This document shows, one piece after another, positions 1 to 8,898 of a stretch of DNA of 44,103 bases (position 1 is the stretch's first letter; each line of letters begins with the position of its first letter). The stretch comes from UBA117 sp049975245 (GTDB lineage: Archaea; Methanobacteriota; Methanobacteria; Methanobacteriales; Methanobacteriaceae). Where the stretch lies: contig JBNGDB010000019.1 in the NCBI GenBank assembly GCA_049975245.1, positions 1 to 44,103 of the forward strand, written 5' to 3'. The translations under genes were made by a program, and so were the position numbers. A model generated the notes under the pieces. That model made no database searches and was not told the DNA's origin. It saw only the letters and a list, made by a program, of their open reading frames with translations.

Positions 1-1
1 A

Positions 2-1540
2 GCTTCAATTTTGCTCATCCCAAAATTTTTGGAAAGAAAAAGGTATATTAGAAAATTAATTGCTTCAACTTTTAAATCAGATAATTCAATTCATTCAACG
101 TATACAGTCAGAAAAAATTTAGAAAATATCTCTTTAAAACGAAATTTATATAATATTTTACGATTAGGAACATATTTGGCGGGTTTTAGAGGTTACAGTA
201 ATATGATTAAATCTAAATTATCTATTCCATCGCTCAATGTTTTCAAACAATTTTTGGTTGCAGCTGATAAAACCGGAGATAGAATTGCTGAAATAATTGT
301 TAGAGGAGATAACAATATTGATTTAACTGAGTTTAATAGGTATCTGGAAAATATAAATCAAAAAAGTAAATTGAACAAATATAAGGATTTAAAAGCTGCG
401 GCCACCATAGCTAACGATATGGGCGGTATCTTTAACAATGTAAATCGATTATTAAAAGATGAAAGTAAAAATCTGAGTAATTTTAAACTACATAAACCAT
501 CAAATCCGCTTAAACAAATCATTAAAGCAAATTTTAATCTTGAAAATATGTACATGCGCCATACTATCCGTTTTACAATTGCCATGACAATTGGTCTTGC
601 GTTGGTACATATCACTAAAAGTAGAGCTGCTTTATGGATAATTATGGGTATTTTAATTGTTCTTAAACCGGATATTACCAGTACAATTAATAATATGCTT
701 TTAAGGGTATCATTTAATTTATTGGGAGTAATCTTAGCAGTTATTTTAGGTTTTCTATTTCCACATTTTTTATTAGTATGGTTGGCCTTTATAATGATAT
801 TTTTATTTAGAGCATTTTTACCTTACTATATAGGACCTTCAGTCATGGCCATGACCATATTCATAGTACTTTTATGGCCTCACGGAACCATAATTGATAA
901 TGGAATAGCCAGATTAATAGATATTACATTAGGGGCCCTAATAGCACTAATTTTAGCTTATATTATATTTCCAAACCGCATTACAGTGGATTTACCTCTA
1001 CAACTAGCTAAAACTTTTATGGCTAATAGTAAATATGGAAAAAATGTATTTGTTTCATCATTTAGTAATTATGATCATAATAGGGCCGTTTCAGGATTCA
1101 ATAATCTAATTTTAGAATATAATAATCTTCAATCAGGCATTAAAAAGCTTCAGGATAGTTTTATTGATGTTTCAGAGGATGTAAAATTCTATAATAATAT
1201 TAGTACACTAAACTATCAGCTATCGGGCAATATTTCCATTATAGCCACAAAACTAGAATTAAAAGAATATGAAGGACCAGAACTATCACTTCTTTCTAAT
1301 TTTTTACAAGATACAATGCAAAACATGGCTAAAGCGATAAAAGGAAATTTAAAACTGAAAATAATAGACGAAAATAAACAAAACCTTATAAAAGATAAAT
1401 TAATTAACTATGAAGACAATAATTCTCAGTATATGAAGCAATACATACATTGGATAATAGAAGATGTTAATTTTTTACACCAAATTGTAAAAGAGGGAAT
1501 AGAATCTGGACTATTCAATAAATATAAAAAATTATATTAA
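2..1540 (+). CDS. FUSC-family membrane protein (aromatic acid exporter-like), 5' partial
   Basis: The reading frame is open to the window edge, so the true start probably lies upstream; the first usable start codon inside is a TTG at 11 with no visible Shine-Dalgarno site. The roughly 185 N-terminal residues seen are soluble and helical. A block of about six hydrophobic segments follows (about residues 186-322, counted from the TTG), with the stretch LWIIMGILIVLKPD and repeated LG(A/V)I(L)A motifs typical of the FUSC_2 / fusaric acid resistance-like fold. A charged helical C-terminal domain of about 185 residues ends the protein. Family members are inner-membrane proteins implicated in efflux of aromatic acids; the substrate here is unknown. 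The next gene begins 24 bases downstream on the same strand, so co-transcription is possible. Confidence 0.7.
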   Translation, partial: ASILLIPKFLERKRYIRKLIASTFKSDNSIHSTYTVRKNLENISLKRNLYNILRLGTYLAGFRGYSNMIKSKLSIPSLNVFKQFLVAADKTGDRIAEIIVRGDNNIDLTEFNRYLENINQKSKLNKYKDLKAAATIANDMGGIFNNVNRLLKDESKNLSNFKLHKPSNPLKQIIKANFNLENMYMRHTIRFTIAMTIGLALVHITKSRAALWIIMGILIVLKPDITSTINNMLLRVSFNLLGVILAVILGFLFPHFLLVWLAFIMIFLFRAFLPYYIGPSVMAMTIFIVLLWPHGTIIDNGIARLIDITLGALIALILAYIIFPNRITVDLPLQLAKTFMANSKYGKNVFVSSFSNYDHNRAVSGFNNLILEYNNLQSGIKKLQDSFIDVSEDVKFYNNISTLNYQLSGNISIIATKLELKEYEGPELSLLSNFLQDTMQNMAKAIKGNLKLKIIDENKQNLIKDKLINYEDNNSQYMKQYIHWIIEDVNFLHQIVKEGIESGLFNKYKKLY

Positions 1541-1564
1541 CCGATCTATTGATGAGGATATGGT

Positions 1565-2320
1565 ATGATGAGATGGTACGAACAACTTTTTTCAAATTAT
1601 GCAGAAAAATATGATAATGAAATATTCACGGAAGGCACAATGGGGGAAGTGGATTTCATAGAAAAAGAGATAAATTACAATAAAAATTTAAAAATACTGG
1701 ATATTGGTTGTGGTACAGGCCGACATACAATTGAACTGACTAAAAGAGGATATAAAATCACTGGAATTGACTTATCAGAATCAATGATAGCAAAAGCAAG
1801 GGAAAAAGCACAAATTTCAGGATTAAACATTGATTTCCATATTGCCGATGCTAGAAACCTCCCTTTTGAAGATCAGTTTGATATTGTAATCATGTTGTGT
1901 GAAGGAGCATTTCCATTAATGGAAACTGATGAAATGAATTTTCAGATTCTTAAAAACGCCGCCAAAGCATTGAAACCAAATGGTAAATTAATTTTCACTA
2001 CTTTAAATGGTTTATATCCCCTATTCCATTCAGTTAAAGATTTTATTAACTCAAAATCCACCACCCAGATTAACCGTGCAAATAATTTTAATCTCATGAC
2101 CCTTCGTGATGAATATGAGCTAGAAATAGAGGATGATAAAGGCAATAAAATGATTTTAAATTGTAATGAACGATATTACATGCCTTCTGAAATCAATTGG
2201 CTTCTGAAATCTTTAAATTTCCAAAAAATAGATATATTGGGCTGTAAATTGGGAAATTTCAGTAGAAAAGATAAACTTACTACTGAAGATTATGAAATGC
2301 TGGTAATAGCCGAATTCTAA
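1565..2320 (+). CDS. class I SAM-dependent methyltransferase
   Basis: The 251-residue protein has the class I methyltransferase Rossmann fold. Motif I, LDIGCGTGRH, lies at residues 45-54, followed by an acidic ribose-binding residue in GIDLS and a motif IV region at DIVIMLCEGAF. The start is the first of two nearly adjacent ATG codons and has a GAGGA site about 6 bases upstream. The C-terminal third (cap region) resembles small-molecule methyltransferases of the UbiE/SmtA type, but nothing fixes the substrate. It follows the FUSC gene closely. Confidence 0.8.
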   Translation: MMRWYEQLFSNYAEKYDNEIFTEGTMGEVDFIEKEINYNKNLKILDIGCGTGRHTIELTKRGYKITGIDLSESMIAKAREKAQISGLNIDFHIADARNLPFEDQFDIVIMLCEGAFPLMETDEMNFQILKNAAKALKPNGKLIFTTLNGLYPLFHSVKDFINSKSTTQINRANNFNLMTLRDEYELEIEDDKGNKMILNCNERYYMPSEINWLLKSLNFQKIDILGCKLGNFSRKDKLTTEDYEMLVIAEF

Positions 2321-2435
2321 TTAAATTCTAAATACCATCAAATCACTAAAATTTTATTAATTTCAGTTTATTTGGGAATATTATTCATGATTTTCCATGA
2401 TTTAAAGATTAAAAATCATAAATAGGAATAAGGAC

Positions 2436-2448
2436 CTTTTATATAAAT
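2436..2448 (+). promoter_or_regulatory. TATA-box promoter candidate for the ProC-family gene
   Basis: The stretch CTTTTATATAAAT in the 169-base gap before the gene at 2490 matches an archaeal TATA box. Transcription would start around 2470, giving a leader of about 20 bases that contains the AAGGTG ribosome site at 2479-2484. Confidence 0.45.
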
Positions 2449-2489
2449 AATATTACTATAATTTTCTAAATATTAATTAAGGTGTTAGA

Positions 2490-3260
2490 ATGAATAAAAT
2501 AGGGTTTATAGGCTATGGAAATATGGGAAAAATGATTATTGATGGAATTTTATCTAAAGAAATTATTAAATCTGATGAAATGATCATTTCAACTCGAAGC
2601 ATGGAGAAATTGGATGAATTAAAAATTAATAACCCTAAAATTAGTATAACATATGACAAAAAGGTTTTAGCTAGAAAATGCGATAAAATCTTTCTAATGG
2701 TTAATACCAATCAATTAAAAGATGTTTTAGAAGAAATCACTCCATATTTATCACCTGATGCACATATTATCTATATTTCTGCAGGGATCAATATAAAAGA
2801 TTTGGAATGTATTTTCCCAGGTAAAATTACCCATGTTATACCCAGCATTACTTCTAAAGTTAGAAAAGGCATTACACTTATAGCTCACAATGATAAAGTA
2901 AGTGAAACGGATTTAAATTACGTAAATTTCGTTTTCAATGGATTGGGTGAAACAAAAATAATATCAGAAGATAATATGGCTATGGCTACTGTTTTAACAA
3001 GCTGTTTCCCTGCTTTTATTTCTCTTATCTGCAAAAAGTATTCAGAACAAGCAGCAATAAAAGGCAGTTTGTCTGAAAGTCAAGTGGAAGATCTCGTAAA
3101 AGTAACATTAGATGGTACCTCAACCTTACTTTTAGAAATGGATTTTGATGAATTAATTTCAGGGGTCGCTACCAGGGGTGGCATAACTGAATCTGGTTTA
3201 AAAATACTAGATAAAGAATTACCCATTTTATTTTCAGATCTATTTAAAGCAGTATTATGA
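2490..3260 (+). CDS. pyrroline-5-carboxylate reductase family oxidoreductase (ProC/ComER-like)
   Basis: This 256-residue NAD(P)-dependent enzyme begins with the dinucleotide site GFIGYGNMGK (residues 4-13). It carries the C-terminal P5C reductase signature in ATRGGITESGL, the region that shapes the substrate pocket in the dimer. Classical ProC reduces pyrroline-5-carboxylate to proline, but several archaeal and Gram-positive relatives (ComER-like) have unproven substrates. Length is close to the family norm of about 270. The ATG has an AAGGTG site 5 bases upstream. Neighbours give no pathway clue, so the family call is firm and the reaction is not. Confidence 0.68.
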   Translation: MNKIGFIGYGNMGKMIIDGILSKEIIKSDEMIISTRSMEKLDELKINNPKISITYDKKVLARKCDKIFLMVNTNQLKDVLEEITPYLSPDAHIIYISAGINIKDLECIFPGKITHVIPSITSKVRKGITLIAHNDKVSETDLNYVNFVFNGLGETKIISEDNMAMATVLTSCFPAFISLICKKYSEQAAIKGSLSESQVEDLVKVTLDGTSTLLLEMDFDELISGVATRGGITESGLKILDKELPILFSDLFKAVL

Positions 3261-3342
3261 TTTATGTCTAAAGATGAAAAAAAATCATATAATCTATGGA
3301 TATTGATGTTTTAAATTGTAAAACCATTTTTTTCTTCCGGAA

Positions 3343-3374
3343 TTTTTTAAGATAATAATTTTTTAAGATAATAA
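3343..3374. repeat. perfect 16-bp tandem duplication in a convergent intergenic gap
   Basis: The unit TTTTTTAAGATAATAA occurs twice back to back in the gap between two convergent genes. The T-tracts could act as archaeal U-rich terminators for the upstream plus-strand gene. Confidence 0.6.
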
Positions 3375-3391
3375 GACAAATTTTCATATTG

Positions 3392-3652
3392 TTATTTATC
3401 CAGAAAAACTGTTTTAAATAATGTAAATATTACAACCAAATATCCTAAACTTCTGAGTATTAATAAGGTTACTGCTGAGCTATCTGCACCAATAAGGACT
3501 GCAAAATGGGATAATCCGAATAATCCAAAACTTAGACCAATATAAAGGGCCATTAAGTTCTTCTTTTTGGTGTAACCCCACGTTCCGAGTAAAACAATTA
3601 TAATGCAGAAAACAAGATTTAGAGCGGATATCGGATCCCAAGCATTTACCAT
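3392..3652 (-). CDS. small membrane protein, three predicted TM segments
   Basis: I do not recognise this family. The 86-residue product has three hydrophobic stretches (about residues 7-25, 33-55 and 62-82), separated by a basic KKKN loop, and ends FLDK. The chosen start is the ATG at 3652: a good AGGTGAT ribosome site lies 4 bases before it and overlaps the alternative GTG at 3661, which rules that GTG out. It is monocistronic, convergent with the ProC-family gene and divergent from the tRNA pair. Confidence 0.6.
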   Translation of the reverse strand: MVNAWDPISALNLVFCIIIVLLGTWGYTKKKNLMALYIGLSFGLFGLSHFAVLIGADSSAVTLLILRSLGYLVVIFTLFKTVFLDK

Positions 3653-3820
3653 AATTATCACCTAATCTACTATTTAGGGTTTTTATTTAAATATTCATTT
3701 AAATATATTTCCATGTAGTCTAAAATAGATATTATTAATGCCATTTTTGGAAAAATTGGTAATTGAAAATGGGATTTATAAAATAATGTAAATTATTAGA
3801 AAAAACTATTCTCCGTAAAG

Positions 3821-3829
3821 TTTAAATAT
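3821..3829 (+). promoter_or_regulatory. TATA box of tRNA-Cys
   Basis: TTTAAATAT is preceded by purines (TAAAG) that could serve as a BRE. Its centre lies about 31 bases before the first tRNA nucleotide, as expected for an archaeal tRNA promoter with a short leader. Confidence 0.6.
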
Positions 3830-3855
3830 CAACAATACGTAACTATAAATACTAT

Positions 3856-3927
<72 letters not shown>

Positions 3928-3983
3928 TTTTAAATAGTTTTTAAAGCTTTAATCACAAAAAGCTACTATATGCAATAGTTCTA

Positions 3984-4125
<142 letters not shown>

Positions 4126-4271
4126 CTATAATTTTTTTTGAAGAATAAATAAACTTAAAAGTAAATTAAATTTCTTATTATAGTTTTATGTTAGGCATCT
4201 GTACATAAAGAAATAATTAAATAAAAAAATAAATCATATTCATTCATTATAATATTTATTAAGGTGTAATT

Positions 4272-4889
4272 TTGGAAAAAATAAATGATATTTTGGTAAT
4301 TGAGGGTGTAGGGTTTGATTCAAATATTTATATATTTGATGATATAATGGTTGATACTGGTACTGGCGATAATGAACAATATATAATGAATTCACTTGAA
4401 CAGTCAGATCTTTCTCTAGAGGATATATCATTAATTGTTAATACGCATTGTCACTACGACCACGCCGGTGGAGACCACTTATACTCTCAAAAAATAGCAA
4501 TACATCAAACAGATGCTCCGGCCGTGGAAACGGGTGATGAAATAGCTACCGTATCATACATGTTTGGAAGGTCTTTTACTCCTGTAAATGTGGATTATTA
4601 CCTTAAGGAAGGGGATAAAATCCATGATTTTGAAGTAATCCATACGCCGGGCCATACTCCTGGAGGAATATGTTTATACGATGGAAAAACCCTTATTTCT
4701 GGAGATACGGTTTTTGCCAATGGTGGATTTGGAAGATTAGATGTTGGCGGCAATATTAATGACATGAAACGATCCATAGAAAAATTAAATGATTTAAAAG
4801 TAGAATATTTATTACCCGGCCACGGCCCATGGGTTGATAACGGCTCAAAACATATTGAGCTAGCATTACAATTTTTTAGAGGAATTTAA
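4272..4889 (+). CDS. metallo-beta-lactamase-fold hydrolase (glyoxalase II-like)
   Basis: The 205-residue protein has the full binuclear zinc set of the MBL fold: H59, H61, D63 and H64 in THCHYDHAGG, then H128 in GHTPG, D145 in SGDTVF and H184 in PGHG. This layout is typical of hydroxyacylglutathione hydrolase-like thiolesterases, but methanogens lack glutathione, so the substrate is unknown. The start is a TTG with an AAGGTG site 5 bases upstream; no ATG gives a better fit. It stands alone downstream of the tRNA pair. Confidence 0.82.
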   Translation: MEKINDILVIEGVGFDSNIYIFDDIMVDTGTGDNEQYIMNSLEQSDLSLEDISLIVNTHCHYDHAGGDHLYSQKIAIHQTDAPAVETGDEIATVSYMFGRSFTPVNVDYYLKEGDKIHDFEVIHTPGHTPGGICLYDGKTLISGDTVFANGGFGRLDVGGNINDMKRSIEKLNDLKVEYLLPGHGPWVDNGSKHIELALQFFRGI

Positions 4890-4927
4890 TTTTTATCAAA
4901 ATTTCACTTATGGTAATTGAGTTATAA

Positions 4928-5872
4928 CTATTTTATATACACAGTTAAATTGTTTCTAGTTGAATAAGAACCTATAAAATCGTAATATGTTAATTTCCAC
5001 TGATTATTTTCATATTGAGCATCTACACATGTATAGAAGGCTTGCCATCTGAATTCTTTTACTTCAATCAATTGATCGGCCTGGTTTACAGCAGATACAG
5101 CGGATTGGTAGCTTCCATTTTTAATAGTTAATGTTTGGAAGTTTCCATTAAAACTATTATTTCCATTAATGCCGTTGTATTCATATAATTTATAATATTG
5201 TTTTTCAGGATCAATAAGCACTACTTGCCATAAAAACATATCCGAAGTTGGATATGCTTCTATCTGAGTGAAATTATCATTCATCTCCATTTTAAGAGAA
5301 TTTATAGCGTCATTCTTTTCATATATTCTAATTCCTCCAAAGGAGATTAGCATTACCATGAAAATTATCATAACCGCTTTTTTATATTTTACATCAATTT
5401 TGAAGTATATAGTGGCTAGAACCACTAAAGCAGCTAATGTGGTAACCGGATCAATATAACTGTAAATTTCAGCACTGAATCGGGTGATTGAAATTGGATA
5501 AAAAAGAGGTATACCTCCCGTAGTAAGAAAATCCAGTAACAAATGAATTAAAACTCCAAAATAAGCTAATAAAATAGTTTTTTTGGTGAATTTAAGATTA
5601 AGATCTCTTCTTATTAGTCTCCCTATTAAATTTTGAATTGGATTACGGGTAATTATAAATAGAAAGATTAATGCGCTGATAAAACCGAAGATAAAGGAAT
5701 GGGTTATGCCTCGGTGCGTGAAAATAAAAAGTTGAGGAAATAATATTCCCACAAATACGATAAACGTATCAAAATCAATTGAAATTCCCCCTAAAGCACC
5801 TTCTAATTTGTATTTGCTTTTTGCAAAAAACAGAATAATATAGGGAACTATAAAATGAGTAATTAAATCCAT
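4928..5872 (-). CDS. YdjM-family (DUF457) membrane-bound metal-dependent hydrolase
   Basis: The 314-residue protein starts with the YdjM/DUF457 pattern. An early D-x-ITHF motif is followed by GGISIDFDT and by FTHRGITHS, in which conserved His and Asp residues are thought to bind metal beside the membrane. About five TM segments occupy the first 180 residues. The C-terminal half is a soluble extracytoplasmic-looking domain rich in aromatic residues, absent from short family members. The start ATG has only a weak upstream purine stretch. A second YdjM-type gene lies at 17630. Confidence 0.75.
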   Translation of the reverse strand: MDLITHFIVPYIILFFAKSKYKLEGALGGISIDFDTFIVFVGILFPQLFIFTHRGITHSFIFGFISALIFLFIITRNPIQNLIGRLIRRDLNLKFTKKTILLAYFGVLIHLLLDFLTTGGIPLFYPISITRFSAEIYSYIDPVTTLAALVVLATIYFKIDVKYKKAVMIIFMVMLISFGGIRIYEKNDAINSLKMEMNDNFTQIEAYPTSDMFLWQVVLIDPEKQYYKLYEYNGINGNNSFNGNFQTLTIKNGSYQSAVSAVNQADQLIEVKEFRWQAFYTCVDAQYENNQWKLTYYDFIGSYSTRNNLTVYIK

Positions 5873-5911
5873 AATTGCCTGTATATAATAAAATTATTTT
5901 TCTGAAGATTA

Positions 5912-6562
5912 TTATTTAGTGAATAATTTAGTGATCTTTTTCACACTTTTGGTTTTAACTAGAACAGAAACTTTATTTCCTTTTTCTAGAGTCATATCTG
6001 AATTGGGTATAATAATTTCCCCATTATTATATAGTGCGACAATAATGTAATCGTCAGTGGGACTTATTTCTCCAATAGTTTTTCCAATAACATTTTTGTT
6101 TTCCACTGGTATATCCAATATTTCTGCATCTCCTTTTCCTATTACAATTAGATCAGCCACTTTGGGACGGGTAATAAGTTTTTCAAGGTATCCGGCTGCA
6201 GTGAGTTCCGGGCTGATTACATCGTCAATACCTACTTTACGGAAGGCTTCTTCATGATCAGGGTTGCTAACCCGGGCAATGATTTTGGGTATATCGTATT
6301 CTCTTACCAAAATACAAGATAAGAGGTTTGTTTCGTCATTACCGGTAGCAGCTACGAAAACATCAGCATCTTTTATATTTGCTTCTTCTAATGTTTTTGT
6401 GTCAGTACCATTTCCGCATATGACTAGCGCATCTAATTCTACTGCTGCATTTCCACATAAACTGTCATCATTTTCTATAAGAGTTACGTCATGTCCATCT
6501 GATACTAAAAATGCTGCCAAGTTAAGTCCGACTCGGCCGCCGCCCATAATAACTACATACAT
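5912..6562 (-). CDS. trkA: TrkA-type potassium uptake regulatory subunit (RCK, NAD-binding)
   Basis: The 216-residue cytoplasmic protein has an N-terminal RCK/TrkA-N Rossmann domain (GGGRVG near the start, acidic residue in LIEND, GNGTD and AATGNDE) and a C-terminal TrkA-C domain from about residue 135. Such proteins bind NAD(H) or adenine nucleotides and gate a TrkH-type channel, which is encoded just upstream on the same strand. ATG 6562 is preferred to GTG 6568 because the AGGTG site then has normal spacing. A 137-base gap with its own TATA-like element separates it from trkH. Confidence 0.87.
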   Translation of the reverse strand: MYVVIMGGGRVGLNLAAFLVSDGHDVTLIENDDSLCGNAAVELDALVICGNGTDTKTLEEANIKDADVFVAATGNDETNLLSCILVREYDIPKIIARVSNPDHEEAFRKVGIDDVISPELTAAGYLEKLITRPKVADLIVIGKGDAEILDIPVENKNVIGKTIGEISPTDDYIIVALYNNGEIIIPNSDMTLEKGNKVSVLVKTKSVKKITKLFTK

Positions 6563-6610
6563 GTCCACACCTTTTAATTAAAAGCATATTTTCTGAAAGA
6601 TTTTTTAAAT

Positions 6611-6622
6611 TATCATATGATA
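6611..6622. promoter_or_regulatory. 12-bp perfect palindrome in the trkA promoter region
   Basis: TATCATATGATA lies between a minus-strand TATA-like element (ATTTTATAAA, about 6626-6636) and the probable trkA transcription start. That is a typical operator position. No regulator is identified. Confidence 0.35.
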
Positions 6623-6699
6623 GGTTTATAAAATCATTGTTCGTCAAGATTTTAAAATGTCTAGCATATAAATTTTCAATTATACTCTTAAAAATTTAT

Positions 6700-8133
6700 C
6701 TATATGCGATTAAATATATCTAAAAAACTTTTTAATATAACCATTATTGGAATTATTTCTAATCTTCCTATCCACATATTCCCTATCATAGCTAATTGAG
6801 CCACATCCGGCATATTTGGAGACACTATTCCCATGGAAAGTCCAACATTACCTTGGGCAGAGAATACTTCAAAAAGAGAATTTAATCCATCGTATCCTTG
6901 GCTAACAAGGATAGTCCAGCTTATAAAAATAAAAATTAAATATAAGAAAACATATGATCCTGCTTCTCTGATTTCCACATCACTTACAGATTTACCGGAT
7001 ATCTTGCGGGGTATAACAGTTCCCGCCGGAGACAAAATACGTAATAATTCCCAATAAACTCCTTTTAGTACAGTAACTATTCTTATTAATTTTATAGCAC
7101 CAGTAGTGGAACCTGCAGCACAACCAATCATCATAAGGGCTATTATCAATACTTTAGCGTATTGAGGCCAATTAATCATCACATTAGTTGGCTGTATACT
7201 GGATCCAGTACATGTTAGGGCTGAAACAACATTAAAAACAGAATTCATAATACCGAGATCAGTATTCCAAATCATAAGGATAGAAAATAGTGTTAATATG
7301 ATTATCATGGCCTGAAATTGTATGTCCTTAATAACATCAATTACTTTACCTTTTATAGCTTTATAATGCACTAAAAAGCTGGTACCTCCAATTATCATTA
7401 ACACCATGGTTATAACATATATTAAATTGTTATTATAGGCTCCGATGTTATTATTATTAATAGACATTCCACCAGTGGAAAGATTGGTCAATGTATTATT
7501 AATTGCATCAAAAAGGGGCATTCCTGCCAATATATATAGGATTATTCCCAATGCAGTGTAGAATAAATATATCCACCATATTGTTTTAACAGTGTTTACT
7601 ATACTGGGTCTTATTCTCTCTTCTCTAGCTTCTGATTTGTATAATCGAGCTGCAGCTGTTCCTGGCCTTATTAATATCCCAATAACTACAATTACTATTC
7701 CTATACCCCCAATCCACTGTTCTATGCTTCGTAAAAATAAAATAGATTTGGGTAATACTTCCACGTTAGTGAAAATGGAAAGACCACTTCCAGTCCAGGC
7801 AGACATGCTCTCAAAAAATGCATTTAAAAAATCAATATTAATAGCTAACATCAAAATGAAACTACCGATAAGTGCAGCCCATAACCACGCTAGACCAGCT
7901 ACAATCATACCATGTTTAAGTTTAATTATTCCTTTGCCGGATAAAAATTTTCGAAGTACTGTTCCAATTAGGATAGATGCTGCTGAAGGTATAATGAATG
8001 CAATATAATTATTTTCAGCATACACCAAGGCCACTATTAGCGGGATCAGAACTGCAACTCCCACTCCTTGAAAAAGTATGCCTAAATGTTCGAATATTAT
8101 TTTAATATCTGTTCTATTTAAATGACCTATCAT
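6700..8133 (-). CDS. trkH: TrkH-family potassium uptake membrane subunit
   Basis: The 477-residue protein has the four-fold TM-pore-TM repeat of TrkH/KtrB. The four filter loops are visible as AWTGSGLS, LSTGGMS, LTCTGSS and QGNVGLS, each with the conserved glycine that lines the pore. It should import potassium with the TrkA subunit encoded next to it. I start it at ATG 8133 (MIGHLNRTDIK), not GTG 8160. Neither has a ribosome site, but a minus-strand TATA-like box at about 8163-8170 would place the transcript start within about 10 bases of this ATG, as in a leaderless mRNA. Confidence 0.87.
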   Translation of the reverse strand: MIGHLNRTDIKIIFEHLGILFQGVGVAVLIPLIVALVYAENNYIAFIIPSAASILIGTVLRKFLSGKGIIKLKHGMIVAGLAWLWAALIGSFILMLAINIDFLNAFFESMSAWTGSGLSIFTNVEVLPKSILFLRSIEQWIGGIGIVIVVIGILIRPGTAAARLYKSEAREERIRPSIVNTVKTIWWIYLFYTALGIILYILAGMPLFDAINNTLTNLSTGGMSINNNNIGAYNNNLIYVITMVLMIIGGTSFLVHYKAIKGKVIDVIKDIQFQAMIIILTLFSILMIWNTDLGIMNSVFNVVSALTCTGSSIQPTNVMINWPQYAKVLIIALMMIGCAAGSTTGAIKLIRIVTVLKGVYWELLRILSPAGTVIPRKISGKSVSDVEIREAGSYVFLYLIFIFISWTILVSQGYDGLNSLFEVFSAQGNVGLSMGIVSPNMPDVAQLAMIGNMWIGRLEIIPIMVILKSFLDIFNRI

Positions 8134-8445
8134 TAATACCGTATTAAAGATAATCAGCACAGCATATAAATTTAGTCCTTATCTAATTTCAGTTATATGT
8201 AAAAAGTAGATTTATAAAATTAAAAGAAATTATATCGGCATCTTATCTTCAGATAATAAAAAATAAGTTTCCATTAGAACTATAAATGAATATATTATAT
8301 TATAATCTATAATAATGAGGTATTAATATTTAATTTAAGTTTAAAAGCAATATTTTTAATTAAATTTCAAAAAATAAATAATTCATGAAAATCAAATAAA
8401 TCAATTTTCAAGAACCTTAATTTAATATTTAATAATATATTTAAT
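8134..8445. other. 312-bp intergenic region between trkH and the TRAM gene
   Basis: Very AT-rich. It holds the trkH promoter near 8163-8170 and a short inverted repeat TTATCT-TC-AGATAA at 8243-8256. I see no open frame with a ribosome site and no recognisable RNA gene. Confidence 0.5.
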
Positions 8446-8667
8446 TTATTCGACTATTTCTGCAAAAGCGAATTTTCTTCGGGCAGAGTTTATTCTAATT
8501 TTGACTTCATCGCCGACTTTAGCTCCTGATACAAATACCACAAAGCCTTCTACTCTGGCAATTCCGTCGCCATCTCTACCTTCATCTTCAATTTTAACAT
8601 CATATTCTTCTCCCACGTTTACAGGAGTTGAATAGTTTTGTTGTTTATTGTAACTACTTTCAAACAA
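8446..8667 (-). CDS. TRAM-domain RNA-binding protein (archaeal cold-shock-like RNA chaperone)
   Basis: The 73-residue protein is a lone TRAM domain: a short polar N-terminus, then a beta-barrel with EGRDGDGIARVEGFVVFV and AKVGDEVKI. Small archaeal TRAM proteins bind RNA and have been described as functional analogues of bacterial cold-shock proteins. I choose the TTG at 8667 (MFESSYNK) because AGGAAGTGAT precedes it at the spacing used by other genes here; the alternative TTG at 8691 has no ribosome site. The leader contains a palindrome (8685-8701). Confidence 0.82.
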   Translation of the reverse strand: MFESSYNKQQNYSTPVNVGEEYDVKIEDEGRDGDGIARVEGFVVFVSGAKVGDEVKIRINSARRKFAFAEIVE

Positions 8668-8684
8668 TTCATCACTTCCTAATA

Positions 8685-8701
8685 AAGCCAAAATTTGGCT
8701 T
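8685..8701 (-). promoter_or_regulatory. palindrome/hairpin in the TRAM-gene leader
   Basis: AAGCCAAA-A-TTTGGCTT is a perfect 8-bp inverted repeat, more GC-rich than its surroundings. It lies just downstream of the predicted transcript start (TATA box at about 8723-8732 on the minus strand) and 5' of the ribosome site. It could be a repressor site or an mRNA stem-loop. Confidence 0.45.
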
Positions 8702-8722
8702 ACATTTAATCTTTAATTATTG

Positions 8723-8732
8723 ATATATAAAG
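8723..8732 (-). promoter_or_regulatory. TATA box of the TRAM gene
   Basis: On the minus strand this reads CTTTATATA, a strong archaeal TATA box. It predicts a transcript start near 8700 and a leader of roughly 35 bases before the TTG start. Confidence 0.55.
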
Positions 8733-8898
8733 TTTACTAATTCAATTAAAATATTAGAATAATTTATTCTTTATTCCAAAAATAATCATGCAATTATTTT
8801 TTAAAATTTTATGTGAAAATATAGATTATACCCATCACTGGTTGAGTATAACTCCAATTAATACTATTTATTATAATCTAAAGCCAATATTAACTATC

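Noticed and set aside
7592..8008. 138-codon plus-strand frame inside trkH
   Set aside because: Antisense to a well-supported TrkH coding sequence, with no start signal.
8788..8898. N-terminal extension of the MJ0936-like phosphodiesterase from ATG 8788
   Set aside because: The 37 extra residues do not belong to the fold, and a TATA-like box lies within them, so they are promoter sequence.
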